Shown here: piece after piece, positions 1-8,785 of the stretch
Layout of the letters: the number at the start of each line of letters is the position of its first letter
How positions within the stretch are numbered: position 1 is the first letter of the stretch
Source: Ketobacter sp963922875
Lineage (GTDB): Bacteria > Pseudomonadota > Gammaproteobacteria > Pseudomonadales > Ketobacteraceae
Reading direction: 5' to 3'
Length of the DNA stretch: 64,000 nucleotides
Assembly (NCBI GenBank): GCA_963922875.1
Contig: CAWUJH010000002.1
Coordinates: forward strand, 124,001 to 188,000
Position numbers and translations under genes: made by a program
Notes under the pieces: model-generated
The model's input: the letters and a program-made list of their open reading frames with translations, nothing else
The model's database searches: none
Told to the model about the DNA's origin: nothing

Positions 1-933
1 ACCTGTGCTTCCGCAGGTTGCCATAATTTCCACGATAATAAAGCACTATACGAAGACTTTCTCTTGGCGCATCGAAATGAACCGGCCATAGCTGAGGCTC
101 CAGTGGTGGCGGCGATGCAGCAGTATGTTGTTCATAAAAGTGGGGCAGAGAAGCAAATACCAGCACCCGATTATCCTCAGCAAGCCACCGAAGTTGCTGA
201 TATCGTGGCTCAATGGAGTACCAGTGCCCATGCTCATCCTGATTCCAATTGCTCGGCCTGTCACGGTGCGGCTGAGCAATGGGTGGACCAGCCGGATGTT
301 TTGGTTTGTGCTGACTGTCATGACAATCAAACCCGAGGGTTCTTAAGCGGTAAACATGGCATGCGCCTGTCAGTGCACCAGGATCCGGTCAGATCCTACC
401 CGATCAATCCATCCTTGCGGGAATTGCAGGAAGGGAACAACCGGATGTTTTCACCTATGCGTCCTGAACTGGGTCGTTTGCCTTTCAAGGCAGACGCCAT
501 GCACAATGAACTTACATGCAATACCTGCCATAAGCCTCACGGTTATGAATTGAAGCAAGCGGCTATTGATGCATGCTTGGGTTGCCACGAAGATGATCAT
601 ACCCAAGCCTATAAAGAGTCACCTCATTATCAGTTGGTATTACGAGAGGAAACTGGGGAATTACCCTTGGGCAGCGGCGTCACTTGCGCTACCTGTCATT
701 TACCGAAAGTGGAAGATCCAGCTGCTGCGAACCGCTTTATCACCCAGCACAATATTAACGAAAATTTAAGACCGAATGAAAAAATGGTGCGCACAGTGTG
801 CCTGGATTGTCATGGTTTGCAATTTACTTTGGACTCCCTGGCAGACCCACAATTAATACGAAGCAATTTTAACGGGCGATCCAAGGTCGCCATAGACAGT
901 ATTCAAATGGCAATCGATAGAGAAGAGGAGTGA
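1..933 (+). CDS. Multiheme c-type cytochrome, 5' end outside the window
   Basis: The reading frame is open from base 1, so the true start lies upstream; the TTG at 64 is internal. Visible haem-attachment motifs are CSACH, CADCH, CNTCH, CLGCH, CATCH and CLDCH, plus a CASAGCH (CX4CH) motif in the first codons, so at least six and probably seven covalent haems. Extra histidines between motifs can serve as axial ligands. Such periplasmic proteins of the cytochrome c3/NapC-NrfH-like type pass electrons between the quinone pool and terminal reductases. No catalytic domain is seen in the visible part, so it looks like an electron carrier. It is followed after 3 bases by a haem lipoprotein gene, which suggests a shared respiratory role. 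Substrate and partner are unknown. Confidence 0.85.
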   Translation, partial: TCASAGCHNFHDNKALYEDFLLAHRNEPAIAEAPVVAAMQQYVVHKSGAEKQIPAPDYPQQATEVADIVAQWSTSAHAHPDSNCSACHGAAEQWVDQPDVLVCADCHDNQTRGFLSGKHGMRLSVHQDPVRSYPINPSLRELQEGNNRMFSPMRPELGRLPFKADAMHNELTCNTCHKPHGYELKQAAIDACLGCHEDDHTQAYKESPHYQLVLREETGELPLGSGVTCATCHLPKVEDPAAANRFITQHNINENLRPNEKMVRTVCLDCHGLQFTLDSLADPQLIRSNFNGRSKVAIDSIQMAIDREEE

Positions 934-936
934 ACT

Positions 937-1512
937 ATGAAAGCGTTAAAAATTTGGGGTACTTTAGTAGTGGCAACAAGTGCGGTAGTTATGACTGGCT
1001 GTGGCAGCGAAGAAAAAGCCGCCGGGATTGATCCGCAGGTAATGGCTGATTCGTTGTTTGCCGTTATGAACGCAGATCGGGCGAACTATACCAAACTCAT
1101 CATTCAACGACTGGGAGCGCAAGCAAAAATTATTAAGCCGGACGAGCATTGGACTGATCTCGAAAATGGTGCACCTTTGCCAGCGCAGATGTTTCGGTTT
1201 GGCGCTGAAGCTGTAGCGGAGCGTACCGATGCATTTAGCTATTCGTTACAATCACTATGGCCAGTGAACAAACAGAATGCACCGAGAACCGATATAGAAA
1301 AAACCGGTTTACAATTTATCGTCGATAATCCCGGTAAGAATTACTACGGTGAAGAAGAGTTGGGTGGTGTAAAGTACTATACAGCTGTTTACCCAGACGT
1401 GGCTGTTGCGATGCCTTGTGTAGATTGCCATAACAACCACAAAGACTCACCAAAAACGGACTTTAAAATCGGTGATACCATGGGTGGTGTAGTAATACGC
1501 ATACCCATGTAA
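937..1512 (+). CDS. DUF3365 (Tll0287-like) haem-binding lipoprotein
   Basis: A 191-residue protein with an N-terminal signal ending in a lipobox (VMTGC, Cys22), so probably a lipid-anchored periplasmic protein. A single haem motif CVDCH lies near residue 168, followed by NNH. The layout of a roughly 150-residue sensor-like domain with one CXXCH close to its C-terminus matches the DUF3365 family, whose structural prototype Tll0287 binds c-type haem in a PAS-like fold. The gene starts 3 bases after the multiheme cytochrome gene, with a GAGGAG ribosome site inside the end of that gene, so the two are almost certainly cotranscribed. A redox partner or haem sensor role is inferred. Confidence 0.8.
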   Translation: MKALKIWGTLVVATSAVVMTGCGSEEKAAGIDPQVMADSLFAVMNADRANYTKLIIQRLGAQAKIIKPDEHWTDLENGAPLPAQMFRFGAEAVAERTDAFSYSLQSLWPVNKQNAPRTDIEKTGLQFIVDNPGKNYYGEEELGGVKYYTAVYPDVAVAMPCVDCHNNHKDSPKTDFKIGDTMGGVVIRIPM

Positions 1513-1539
1513 CTTAGGCCAAGACCTTTAGACACCATT

Positions 1540-1573
1540 GGCTTGTCAGTCTACTCCGTTGAGACGGCAAGCC
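1540..1573 (+). terminator. Possible weak terminator hairpin after the cytochrome operon
   Basis: GGCTTG at 1540 pairs with CAAGCC at 1568-1573, with an inner GTCT/AGAC pairing and a small internal loop. There is no clean T-run after it, so termination is uncertain. The rest of 1513-1723 shows nothing clear apart from room for the glnS promoter. Confidence 0.25.
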
Positions 1574-1723
1574 GCTATTATTCGGTCAAATCCCGCAAAG
1601 GATTGGGTTGTTTACCTTATTCCCTTATACTACTTCCTGTAAATTAAGCTCACTTCAAGATGTCGCACCCGCCCGTGATAATAGAGGGTAAGTGCTTGTA
1701 AACTCGGGGAAATACTGAATTTT

Positions 1724-3409
1724 ATGAATAAAACTGATGCCGTGGCACCTTCGCACTTTATTCGCCAATTGATTGAAAAGGATCTTGCTGCCGGTAAGAA
1801 TGGTGGCCGTGTGGCTACTCGTTTCCCTCCAGAACCTAACGGTTACCTTCACATAGGGCATGCAAAGTCAATTTGCTTAAATTTTTCTATGGCGAATGAT
1901 TTTCAAGGTACCTGCAATCTGCGTTTTGATGACACAAACCCGGAAAAAGAAAGCCAGGAATATATCAATGCCATCAAAAAAGATGTGGAATGGTTGGGGT
2001 TTCACTGGAATGGAGAGGTTCGTTACGCGTCGAATTACTTTACCCAATTGCATCAGTTTGCAGTGGATCTGATTCAGCTTGGAAAGGCCTATGTGGATGA
2101 ATCGGCTCCGGACGAAATTCGTAAAATGCGCGGAACCTTGACTGAAGCCGGTGTGGACAGTCCCTATCGTCAGCGTTCGGTAGAGGAGAATCTGGCCCAG
2201 TTCGAGCGCATGCGAAACGGCGATTTCGACGAAGGCAGTGCCGTATTACGCGCAAAAATTGATATGGCGTCGCCCAATATTAATATGCGGGATCCGGTTA
2301 TTTATCGAGTGCGAAAAGCACATCACCATCAGACTGGTGATCAATGGTGTATCTATCCCATGTATGACTATACCCATTGTGTTTCAGATGCCTTGGAGGA
2401 AATTACTCATTCCTTGTGCACGCTTGAATTTGAGGATCATCGACCCCTCTATGACTGGGTGCTTGATCAGTTAAATGTGCCCTGTCATCCGCAGCAAATT
2501 GAATTTGCCCGGTTAAATCTTAACTACACCATCACCAGCAAACGCAAGCTCAAGCAGTTAGTGGATGAGCACCATGTGGCCGGTTGGGATGATCCCCGCA
2601 TGCCTACCTTAGCGGGGCTGCGTCGCCGTGGTTACACGCCGCAATCGATCCGAAACTTTTGTGAAATGATTGGCGTTACTAAAAGTGAAGGTGTGGTAGA
2701 TATGGGTATGTTGGAATTTGCCATTCGCGATGACTTGGATAAGCGGGCAGCGCGAGCCATGTGTGTGTTAAACCCAATCAAAGTAACCATTCAGAACTGG
2801 GCTGATGGGGAGACTCTGGCTTTGAGCTTGCCTGCTCATCCGAAAGACGAAACCATGGGTAATCGAGCCATGACCTTTGGCCGCGAGCTTTATATTGACC
2901 GCAGTGATTTCGAGGAAGTTCCCCCTAAAGGCTTCAAACGGTTGATTCCCGGTGGTGAAGTTCGGCTGCGGGGCGCTTACGTTATTCGCTGCGACGAAGT
3001 GATTAAAAATGCTGCGGGGGAGGTGGAATCTTTGATCTGTAGCTACGACGATCAAACCCTGGGTAAAAATCCAGAAGGTCGCAAAGTGAAAGGGGTAATC
3101 CATTGGGTCAATGCTCAAGAAGCGTTGCCCGTAGAGGTGCGCCTATACGATCGTCTGTTTAAACACGAAAATCCGGATTCTGATAAAGCCGGTGGTCATT
3201 TTGTCGATTTTATTAATCCTGAATCCTTGACGATCGCCGCTGGTGCTTTTGCCGAGCCTTCCTTGGCAACAGCCTCCACTGAGTTGCCACTGCAATTTGA
3301 GCGCGAAGGCTATTTTATTAAGGACCCGGACTCAAGCGTGGACAAATTGATATTTAACCGGACAGTAACCCTGCGGGATACCTGGGCCAATACTGCAAAC
3401 AAGGGTTAG
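1724..3409 (+). CDS. glnS: Glutaminyl-tRNA synthetase
   Basis: A 561-residue class I aminoacyl-tRNA synthetase that charges tRNA-Gln with glutamine in the cytoplasm. The family signature FPPEPNGYLHIGH is at about residues 34-46, including the HIGH motif, and the KMSKS-type loop appears as TSKRKL near residue 270. The C-terminal half carries the two beta-barrel anticodon-binding domains typical of the family. Length matches the bacterial norm of about 550-560. The ATG start gives the expected N-terminus just before the catalytic fold. It stands alone, followed by the 4.5S RNA gene. Confidence 0.97.
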   Translation: MNKTDAVAPSHFIRQLIEKDLAAGKNGGRVATRFPPEPNGYLHIGHAKSICLNFSMANDFQGTCNLRFDDTNPEKESQEYINAIKKDVEWLGFHWNGEVRYASNYFTQLHQFAVDLIQLGKAYVDESAPDEIRKMRGTLTEAGVDSPYRQRSVEENLAQFERMRNGDFDEGSAVLRAKIDMASPNINMRDPVIYRVRKAHHHQTGDQWCIYPMYDYTHCVSDALEEITHSLCTLEFEDHRPLYDWVLDQLNVPCHPQQIEFARLNLNYTITSKRKLKQLVDEHHVAGWDDPRMPTLAGLRRRGYTPQSIRNFCEMIGVTKSEGVVDMGMLEFAIRDDLDKRAARAMCVLNPIKVTIQNWADGETLALSLPAHPKDETMGNRAMTFGRELYIDRSDFEEVPPKGFKRLIPGGEVRLRGAYVIRCDEVIKNAAGEVESLICSYDDQTLGKNPEGRKVKGVIHWVNAQEALPVEVRLYDRLFKHENPDSDKAGGHFVDFINPESLTIAAGAFAEPSLATASTELPLQFEREGYFIKDPDSSVDKLIFNRTVTLRDTWANTANKG

Positions 3410-3410
3410 C

Positions 3411-3439
3411 TTGAAATCAGTTTCAAAATAGGGAATAAT
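3411..3439 (+). promoter_or_regulatory. Putative sigma-70 promoter for the 4.5S RNA gene
   Basis: TTGAAA at 3411-3416 and AATAAT at 3434-3439 are separated by 17 bases. A start near 3446 would leave a leader of about 20 bases before the mature RNA, as in the E. coli 4.5S precursor that RNase P trims. Assigned by eye. Confidence 0.45.
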
Positions 3440-3465
3440 CGCCGTCCTCATTTCGAGGTCGCAAT

Positions 3466-3575
<110 letters not shown>

Positions 3576-3682
3576 TCCAATTCCTGCTAATATCAGTCAA
3601 GTTAATCTGCGGTTTATCAAATTGTCCCCGCGTATTAAACTGTTTCTATTAACCCACGAATTCAACAAGAATCATAATCTCT

Positions 3683-5491
3683 ATGGGCTATCAGGTTTTA
3701 GCACGTAAATGGCGCCCAAAAGCGTTTCGGGAAATGGTTGGTCAAGAACATGTGCTAAAAGCACTGATCAACTCCTTAGACCACGGCCGTCTGCACCACG
3801 CTTATTTGTTCACCGGTACACGCGGCGTGGGCAAAACCACGGTTGCTCGTATATTTGCCAAGTCACTGAATTGTGAAACCGGGGTTAGCTCTGAACCTTG
3901 TGGTCATTGCAGCGCTTGCCAGGAAATTAACGAAGGCCGATTCATCGATTTGATTGAAGTTGATGCTGCCTCTCGTACTAAAGTAGAAGATACCCGAGAG
4001 CTACTCGAAAATGTTCAATACGCACCGACTCGGGGTCGCTTCAAAGTCTACTTAATCGATGAAGTTCATATGCTCTCGGGGCATAGTTTCAATGCTTTGT
4101 TGAAAACCCTGGAAGAGCCGCCGGAGCATGTAAAGTTCTTGCTGGCCACAACCGATCCTCAGCAATTGCCCATTACTATTTTGTCCCGCTGCTTGCAGTT
4201 TAGCTTAAAGGCCATGACGCCGGACAAGATAGTCGGTCATTTGAAGTTTGTACTGCAAAATGAAATGGTGGAATTCGAGGAACCCGCCCTGTGGATGTTG
4301 GGAAGAGAAGCCGATGGCAGTATGCGAGACGCCATGAGCTTAACTGACCAAGCGATTTCCTTTGGCAATGGCAAAGTTGTGGAAAGCGATGTGCGGGCCA
4401 TGCTGGGAAGCATTGATCGTGATCATGTGTATGGAATTATCGAAGCGTTAGCGGGTCAGGACGGTAATCAATTATTGACCCAGGTAGCGGCTGTTGCTGA
4501 ACAAAGCCCCGATTACAATGGCATCTTGGCGAGTCTAATTAGCACTTTGCATCGAATAGCTGTGGCTCAGTTGGCACCGGATGCGGTGGATGATAGCGAT
4601 GGTGATCGCGAGAAGATTCTGCGTTACAGCCAACAATTTGCCCCCGAGCAGGTGCAGTTGATGTACCAAACAGCGTTGCTGGGACGCAAAGATTTACCAC
4701 TCGCGCCCCAGGCTCGCAGTGGTTTTGAAATGACGTTGCTAAGGATGTTGTTATTTAATCCGCACACTTTAATCAGGGCTCCGGCCGCCGGTACTAACCT
4801 GGGAAAGGTCCATAGCCCTGCCAAGACAGGGCATCCAACCTCATCAAACCATGGCAGCAAAGATCCGGTGGCCGAGGGTGCTCTGAGCGGGTTAAAGTCG
4901 GCACTGAGCAAAGACAGCGCGAGGTCTGCAGATAACAGGATTGACAAAGTTAATACGGTTGCTTCCAAGCCAGCCACAATTGCAAAGCCAGCGTCGCCTG
5001 CGGTAGCGCCACCGCCTGCTAGAGATGAGATTCCACAGGCAATGGAATCCCATCAAAGCCTGCAGCCGAGGTCTGCAGAGAGACCCAAAGTAACCTTGGA
5101 CGATGAGTGGTCAGATCTAGTGAATGATTTAGCTGTGGCTGGGCCCGTGGGTAACTTTGCGCGCAATTGCGTGTTGGAAGATAAACAGGGTGATCAGTGG
5201 TTACTTCATTTGAATCCTCGTTATGAGGCGTTATTCAAAGATGATTACCCAACTCAATTAACGGATGCGATTAGTGAAAAATTGGGACAAAAAGTCGTTA
5301 TAACTGTCAAAGTCAGTGGCAGTGAACGCCAAACCCCAGACCAGCTAATGGCATCCTACAAACAGCAGCAGAAGAAACATGCAATTGAACTTCTGCAATC
5401 TGATACCTTTGTGCAAGCGTTGCAGGTGAAGTTTGGCGCTACCCTTGATGTGAACTCAGTACAGCCTTTGACTGAAACTGATTCAGACTAA
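3683..5491 (+). CDS. dnaX: DNA polymerase III subunit tau (and possibly gamma)
   Basis: A 602-residue AAA+ clamp-loader subunit. Walker A GTRGVGKTT is at 45-53, zinc-binding cysteines are at C64, C73, C76 and C79, and the Walker B-like DEVH follows near residue 130. After the clamp-loader core (about 370 residues) comes a low-complexity Ala/Pro/Lys linker, then a tau C-terminal domain from about residue 470 that contacts the alpha polymerase. I saw no A-AAA-AAG slippery heptamer in the linker-coding part (about 4700-5100), so an E. coli-type frameshift making gamma is not supported by sequence. It leads the dnaX-ybaB-recR(-rnd) operon. Confidence 0.96.
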   Translation: MGYQVLARKWRPKAFREMVGQEHVLKALINSLDHGRLHHAYLFTGTRGVGKTTVARIFAKSLNCETGVSSEPCGHCSACQEINEGRFIDLIEVDAASRTKVEDTRELLENVQYAPTRGRFKVYLIDEVHMLSGHSFNALLKTLEEPPEHVKFLLATTDPQQLPITILSRCLQFSLKAMTPDKIVGHLKFVLQNEMVEFEEPALWMLGREADGSMRDAMSLTDQAISFGNGKVVESDVRAMLGSIDRDHVYGIIEALAGQDGNQLLTQVAAVAEQSPDYNGILASLISTLHRIAVAQLAPDAVDDSDGDREKILRYSQQFAPEQVQLMYQTALLGRKDLPLAPQARSGFEMTLLRMLLFNPHTLIRAPAAGTNLGKVHSPAKTGHPTSSNHGSKDPVAEGALSGLKSALSKDSARSADNRIDKVNTVASKPATIAKPASPAVAPPPARDEIPQAMESHQSLQPRSAERPKVTLDDEWSDLVNDLAVAGPVGNFARNCVLEDKQGDQWLLHLNPRYEALFKDDYPTQLTDAISEKLGQKVVITVKVSGSERQTPDQLMASYKQQQKKHAIELLQSDTFVQALQVKFGATLDVNSVQPLTETDSD

Positions 5492-5503
5492 CGGAGAATG
5501 AAT

Positions 5504-5827
5504 ATGATTGGCCAATTCGGAGACATTATGAAGCAGGCCCAGCAAATGCAGGAACAAATGCAAAAACTGCAAGCAGAGCTGGCCAATGTTGAAGTGATAG
5601 GAGAGTCCGGCGCGGGAATGGTGTCTGTGACTATGTCAGGGCGTCATGATGTCAAGCGAGTAAAAATCGATGACTCTTTGATGAGTGAAGATAAAGAAGT
5701 GCTGGAAGATTTGCTGGCGGCGGCAGTGAATGATGCGGTGCGCCGTGTTGAGCAAGCCAATCAGGATAAAATGGGTGGCTTAACCTCAGGCTTGAATCTT
5801 CCGCCGGGCTTTAAATTACCCTTTTAG
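5504..5827 (+). CDS. ybaB: YbaB/EbfC nucleoid-associated protein
   Basis: A small dimeric DNA-binding protein of the YbaB/EbfC family (107 residues), with the Gln/Met-rich N-terminal helix MKQAQQMQEQ and a Gly/Pro-rich C-terminal tail. An in-frame ATG at 5498 lies only 1 base after GGAG (5493-5496), whereas the ATG at 5504 sits 7 bases after it, so 5504 is preferred. The gene lies 12 bases after dnaX and 14 bases before recR, the standard arrangement. Confidence 0.93.
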   Translation: MIGQFGDIMKQAQQMQEQMQKLQAELANVEVIGESGAGMVSVTMSGRHDVKRVKIDDSLMSEDKEVLEDLLAAAVNDAVRRVEQANQDKMGGLTSGLNLPPGFKLPF

Positions 5828-5841
5828 AGATTTAGGTCGTA

Positions 5842-6444
5842 ATGTCATTTAGTCCACTTACACAACTGTTGATCGAAGCGTTCACGGGTTTGCCGGGGGT
5901 TGGTCCCAAGTCAGCTCAGCGAATGGCATTGTACTTACTCGATCGTGGCAGGGAAAAAGGTCGAACCCTAGCAGCAGTGATGCAACAAGCGATGGAGCAG
6001 GTGGGCCGTTGTGAGCGTTGTCGTAACTTTTCTGAAACGGATCTCTGTAGTCTCTGTTCCCAGCAAAGTCGAGATGGGGCGTTGTTATGTGTGGTTGAAT
6101 CGCCCTCTGATGTGTTTGCCATCGAGCAGTCGGGTCATTTTAGGGGTTATTACTTTTTACTATTGGGGCATTTGTCACCTATTGATGGCATTGGCCCACA
6201 AGAGGTGGGGGCGGATCTTTTTGAGCGTCGGCTTGAGGAAGGCGAGGTAAAAGAAGTCATAATTGCTACCAGCACTACGGTAGAAGGTGAGGCTACAGCC
6301 CATTACTTCTCTGAAATAGCTCATAGGTACGAAGTCACGGCAAGTCGTATTGCCCACGGAGTGCCCATGGGGGGGGAGCTTGAATACGTTGATAGCAATA
6401 CCTTAGGTATGGCTTTGCAGGGAAGAAAGACTATTGACCGATGA
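5842..6444 (+). CDS. recR: Recombination mediator protein RecR
   Basis: A 200-residue RecFOR-pathway protein that helps load RecA on SSB-coated gapped DNA. It has an N-terminal helix-hairpin-helix (GLPGVGPKSAQR), a four-cysteine zinc site (C57, C60, C69, C72), a Toprim domain starting VVESPSD (84-90), and the C-terminal GVPMGGELEYVD segment typical of RecR. Length equals the family norm. Its last 11 bases overlap the start of rnd, which suggests translational coupling. Confidence 0.97.
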   Translation: MSFSPLTQLLIEAFTGLPGVGPKSAQRMALYLLDRGREKGRTLAAVMQQAMEQVGRCERCRNFSETDLCSLCSQQSRDGALLCVVESPSDVFAIEQSGHFRGYYFLLLGHLSPIDGIGPQEVGADLFERRLEEGEVKEVIIATSTTVEGEATAHYFSEIAHRYEVTASRIAHGVPMGGELEYVDSNTLGMALQGRKTIDR

Positions 6445-7570
6445 TCAGCAGTTTCAATGGGTGGACACCGAGCAGGCTATGCAGTCCTGCTTGAAGCATC
6501 TGTCCACCCAGCGGCGTTTGGCGGTTGATACAGAGTTTGTGAGAACGAACACCTACTACGCTAAATTGGGCTTGCTGCAAATTGCCAGCGAGCAACAGGT
6601 TTTCTTAATCGATCCGCTAGCCATTGATTCACAGTGGTTAGATCAGCTGGGTGACTTATTTCTGAGTGATAACATTCAGATAGTGATGCATAGTGCTGGT
6701 GAGGATCTTGAGATTTTTTTGCGACTGTGGAATCAGTTACCAAAACAACTTTTTGATACCCAGATTGCAGCTGGCTTCATTGGGTTCGATCGTCAAGTTG
6801 GTTTGCAGCGCCTGTTAAAAGAAACCTTGGGCGTGGAGATTTCGAAAGATGTCACCCGCTCTGATTGGCTGCAGCGACCACTTACAAACCAACAAAAGCT
6901 TTATGCGGCGGCTGATGTCTACTCGTTGCTATCTCTAGCCGATTGGGTGACTGCTAAGCTTAATGAGAAGCAGCGTATGTCATGGTTTAAAGAAGAATGT
7001 GATGCATTGTTGAATCGTTATATTAACAAACCCGCAGATTCTGAGCTTTATTTGAGCTTTAATGGCGCTTGGAAATTCAATAAAATTCAGCAGGCTCAGC
7101 TTAAACGTCTAGTGCAGTGGCGCGAGGAAACCGCTCGGTCGTTGGATACACCAAAAACATTTATTATAAAAGACCCGGTTATTTACAGTGTAATCGAACG
7201 ACAGCCAACCCAAAAAAGAGAGTTGATGTCTTTAGGACTGCAGCCTGGCCAGGTGCGCAAGTTTGGTGATCAAATTCTGCAACAACTCAGTGAAAGTGAA
7301 CCGGATACAGCATCCAATCAGCCCATTGCGCCGCCGCTAACTAAGCCGCAGCAAAAAAGCTATAAAGTTATGCGACAATGGCTACTTACTCGCGCGGAAG
7401 AGCTGCAAATGCCGGCGGAATTATTGGCTAGCAAAGCGCAATTGAGCGATTATTTATTAGCTAGGGAAGCCGGTAACCTGAGTTCAAGTAGCCCGTTTCT
7501 GAATAATTGGCGTTACTCGGCCTTACAGGGTTATCTTGATGCTAAAGTAATACCGGAAATACAATCGTAA
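6434..7570 (+). CDS. rnd: Ribonuclease D
   Basis: A 378-residue 3'-5' exoribonuclease involved in tRNA 3'-end maturation. The DEDD-type exonuclease core shows D32 and E34 in VDTEFVR, HSAGEDLEI as the second motif and AAADVYSLL as the third. An HRDC domain follows from about residue 205 (WREETARSLDTP), with a second C-terminal helical domain. The start is TTG at 6434, preceded by GGAAGAAAGA; no ATG lies nearby in frame. Overlap with recR is 11 bases. Confidence 0.94.
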   Translation: MTDDQQFQWVDTEQAMQSCLKHLSTQRRLAVDTEFVRTNTYYAKLGLLQIASEQQVFLIDPLAIDSQWLDQLGDLFLSDNIQIVMHSAGEDLEIFLRLWNQLPKQLFDTQIAAGFIGFDRQVGLQRLLKETLGVEISKDVTRSDWLQRPLTNQQKLYAAADVYSLLSLADWVTAKLNEKQRMSWFKEECDALLNRYINKPADSELYLSFNGAWKFNKIQQAQLKRLVQWREETARSLDTPKTFIIKDPVIYSVIERQPTQKRELMSLGLQPGQVRKFGDQILQQLSESEPDTASNQPIAPPLTKPQQKSYKVMRQWLLTRAEELQMPAELLASKAQLSDYLLAREAGNLSSSSPFLNNWRYSALQGYLDAKVIPEIQS

Positions 7571-7584
7571 GCGGAATCACAGCA

Positions 7585-7842
7585 ATGACCGAAAAAGCTT
7601 TACAATGCTCAGTCTATCGAAGTTCTAAAAAAGAAGGGATGTATCTCTATGTCCCCAAGGAAGACCCCTTTGAAAGTGTGCCGGAGGATCTCCTAAGTCG
7701 GTTTGGAACTCCAGGTCATGTGATGGATTTATCCTTAACCTCTGAGCGAAAACTGGCCCGAGTAAATGTCAGGGATGTTTTAAATGGCTTGCAGGAGAAA
7801 GGGTTCTATTTGCAGCTGCCCCCTTCAGAGCTGTTCAAATGA
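7585..7842 (+). CDS. ycgL: YcgL family protein (DUF709)
   Basis: An 85-residue protein of the small gammaproteobacterial YcgL family, recognisable by CSVYRSSKKEGMYLYV at the N-terminus and FYLQLPP near the end. Molecular role is not established. The gene sits 14 bases after rnd and 15 bases before ycgN, the order also found in Pseudomonas, so it belongs to the same transcript. Confidence 0.9.
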   Translation: MTEKALQCSVYRSSKKEGMYLYVPKEDPFESVPEDLLSRFGTPGHVMDLSLTSERKLARVNVRDVLNGLQEKGFYLQLPPSELFK

Positions 7843-7857
7843 CATGGATTTCAGACA

Positions 7858-8301
7858 ATGAGTAAACCCTTTTGGGAAACCAAGTCGCTAAAGGAAATGA
7901 CCGAGATTGAGTGGGAGTCATTGTGTGATGGCTGTGCTCAGTGTTGTTTACAGAAGCTGGAGTTCGAAGATACGGGGGAAGTTGAGTATACGCGTTTGGC
8001 TTGTCGGCTACTGGATACCGAAACCGGGCATTGTAGAAACTATGAAAACCGGCTGTCTTTGGTTTCAGATTGTCTAAAAATCAACCCGGAAGATATCGAT
8101 GAATTTAAATGGCTACCGGCTTCTTGTGCCTACCGTCGGCTATCAGAGGGAAAAACGCTGCCAGAGTGGCATCCGCTCATTACTGGGGATAGAAACTCGG
8201 TGAGCGCTGCTGGGTATTCGGTGAAAGGCCGGGTGATTCCAGAAGATTGGGTTTCACCTGATGACTGGGAAGAACATATAATCCACTGGGTAAAGTTATA
8301 A
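7858..8301 (+). CDS. ycgN: YcgN family cysteine-cluster protein
   Basis: A 147-residue protein of the YcgN/UPF0260 family (CxxCxxCC-type zinc or iron cluster). The signature is CDGCAQCCLQK at about residues 23-33, with further cysteines in LACRLLD, CRNYENR and CLKIN that complete the cluster. The function is not experimentally settled. It is the third gene of the rnd-ycgL-ycgN run. Confidence 0.9.
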   Translation: MSKPFWETKSLKEMTEIEWESLCDGCAQCCLQKLEFEDTGEVEYTRLACRLLDTETGHCRNYENRLSLVSDCLKINPEDIDEFKWLPASCAYRRLSEGKTLPEWHPLITGDRNSVSAAGYSVKGRVIPEDWVSPDDWEEHIIHWVKL

Positions 8302-8322
8302 AACTGGAGTAAATTCAAAGAT

Positions 8323-8664
8323 ATGCTGGATGGTTTCGAGTATGCAATCAGTTGGGCTGTCTACTTATTGGCGGCCTTTGGTTTGATTTGTGTTTGGTGG
8401 CGTATGACCCGGCCGATTAAGTGGTACTTTCCACGCCAATTGTTACGGATAGTGCCCGCCGTGACCTTGTTGGCGCCGGCTCCTGTTGCCCAAGGCGCTG
8501 CCGATTGGGCTCCAGCGATATTTGTGCTGATGTTCGATCTCACTTTGGTGGAAGGAAGCGAACCTGCCCGCGCCCTCACTTTTCTGCTGTACGGGTTAAT
8601 CATCGCGTTCATTGTATTGGTGGTGGATATTTTGGTCCGCAAACAGCCAGTAAAGGCACACTGA
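8323..8664 (+). CDS. Small inner-membrane protein of unknown function
   Basis: A 113-residue protein with about three hydrophobic helices (residues 8-25, 42-60 or so, and 83-104) and a short charged C-terminal tail. I do not recognise a named family. The gene is 21 bases after ycgN with AACTGGAG upstream, in the same direction, so it probably ends that operon. Similar small proteins follow ycgN in related genomes, as far as I recall. The 121 bases after it hold the next gene's promoter region. Confidence 0.75.
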   Translation: MLDGFEYAISWAVYLLAAFGLICVWWRMTRPIKWYFPRQLLRIVPAVTLLAPAPVAQGAADWAPAIFVLMFDLTLVEGSEPARALTFLLYGLIIAFIVLVVDILVRKQPVKAH

Positions 8665-8785
8665 CTGAAAATTCAAATATTTGCAGTAATCCGTTAAATT
8701 GGCTAACACTAAGTCATCCATCAGGAAAATGTTGCCAGAACTGCTATAACTAAATGGTGTTGGTTTAGTTATTAGTGGAGACTCC

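Noticed and set aside
2768..3118. Leftward 116-residue frame inside glnS
   Set aside because: Antisense to a conserved synthetase with all motifs; no ribosome site or recognisable domain.
4700..5100. Programmed frameshift site in dnaX
   Set aside because: No A-AAA-AAG heptamer was found in the linker-coding stretch, so a gamma product is not supported.
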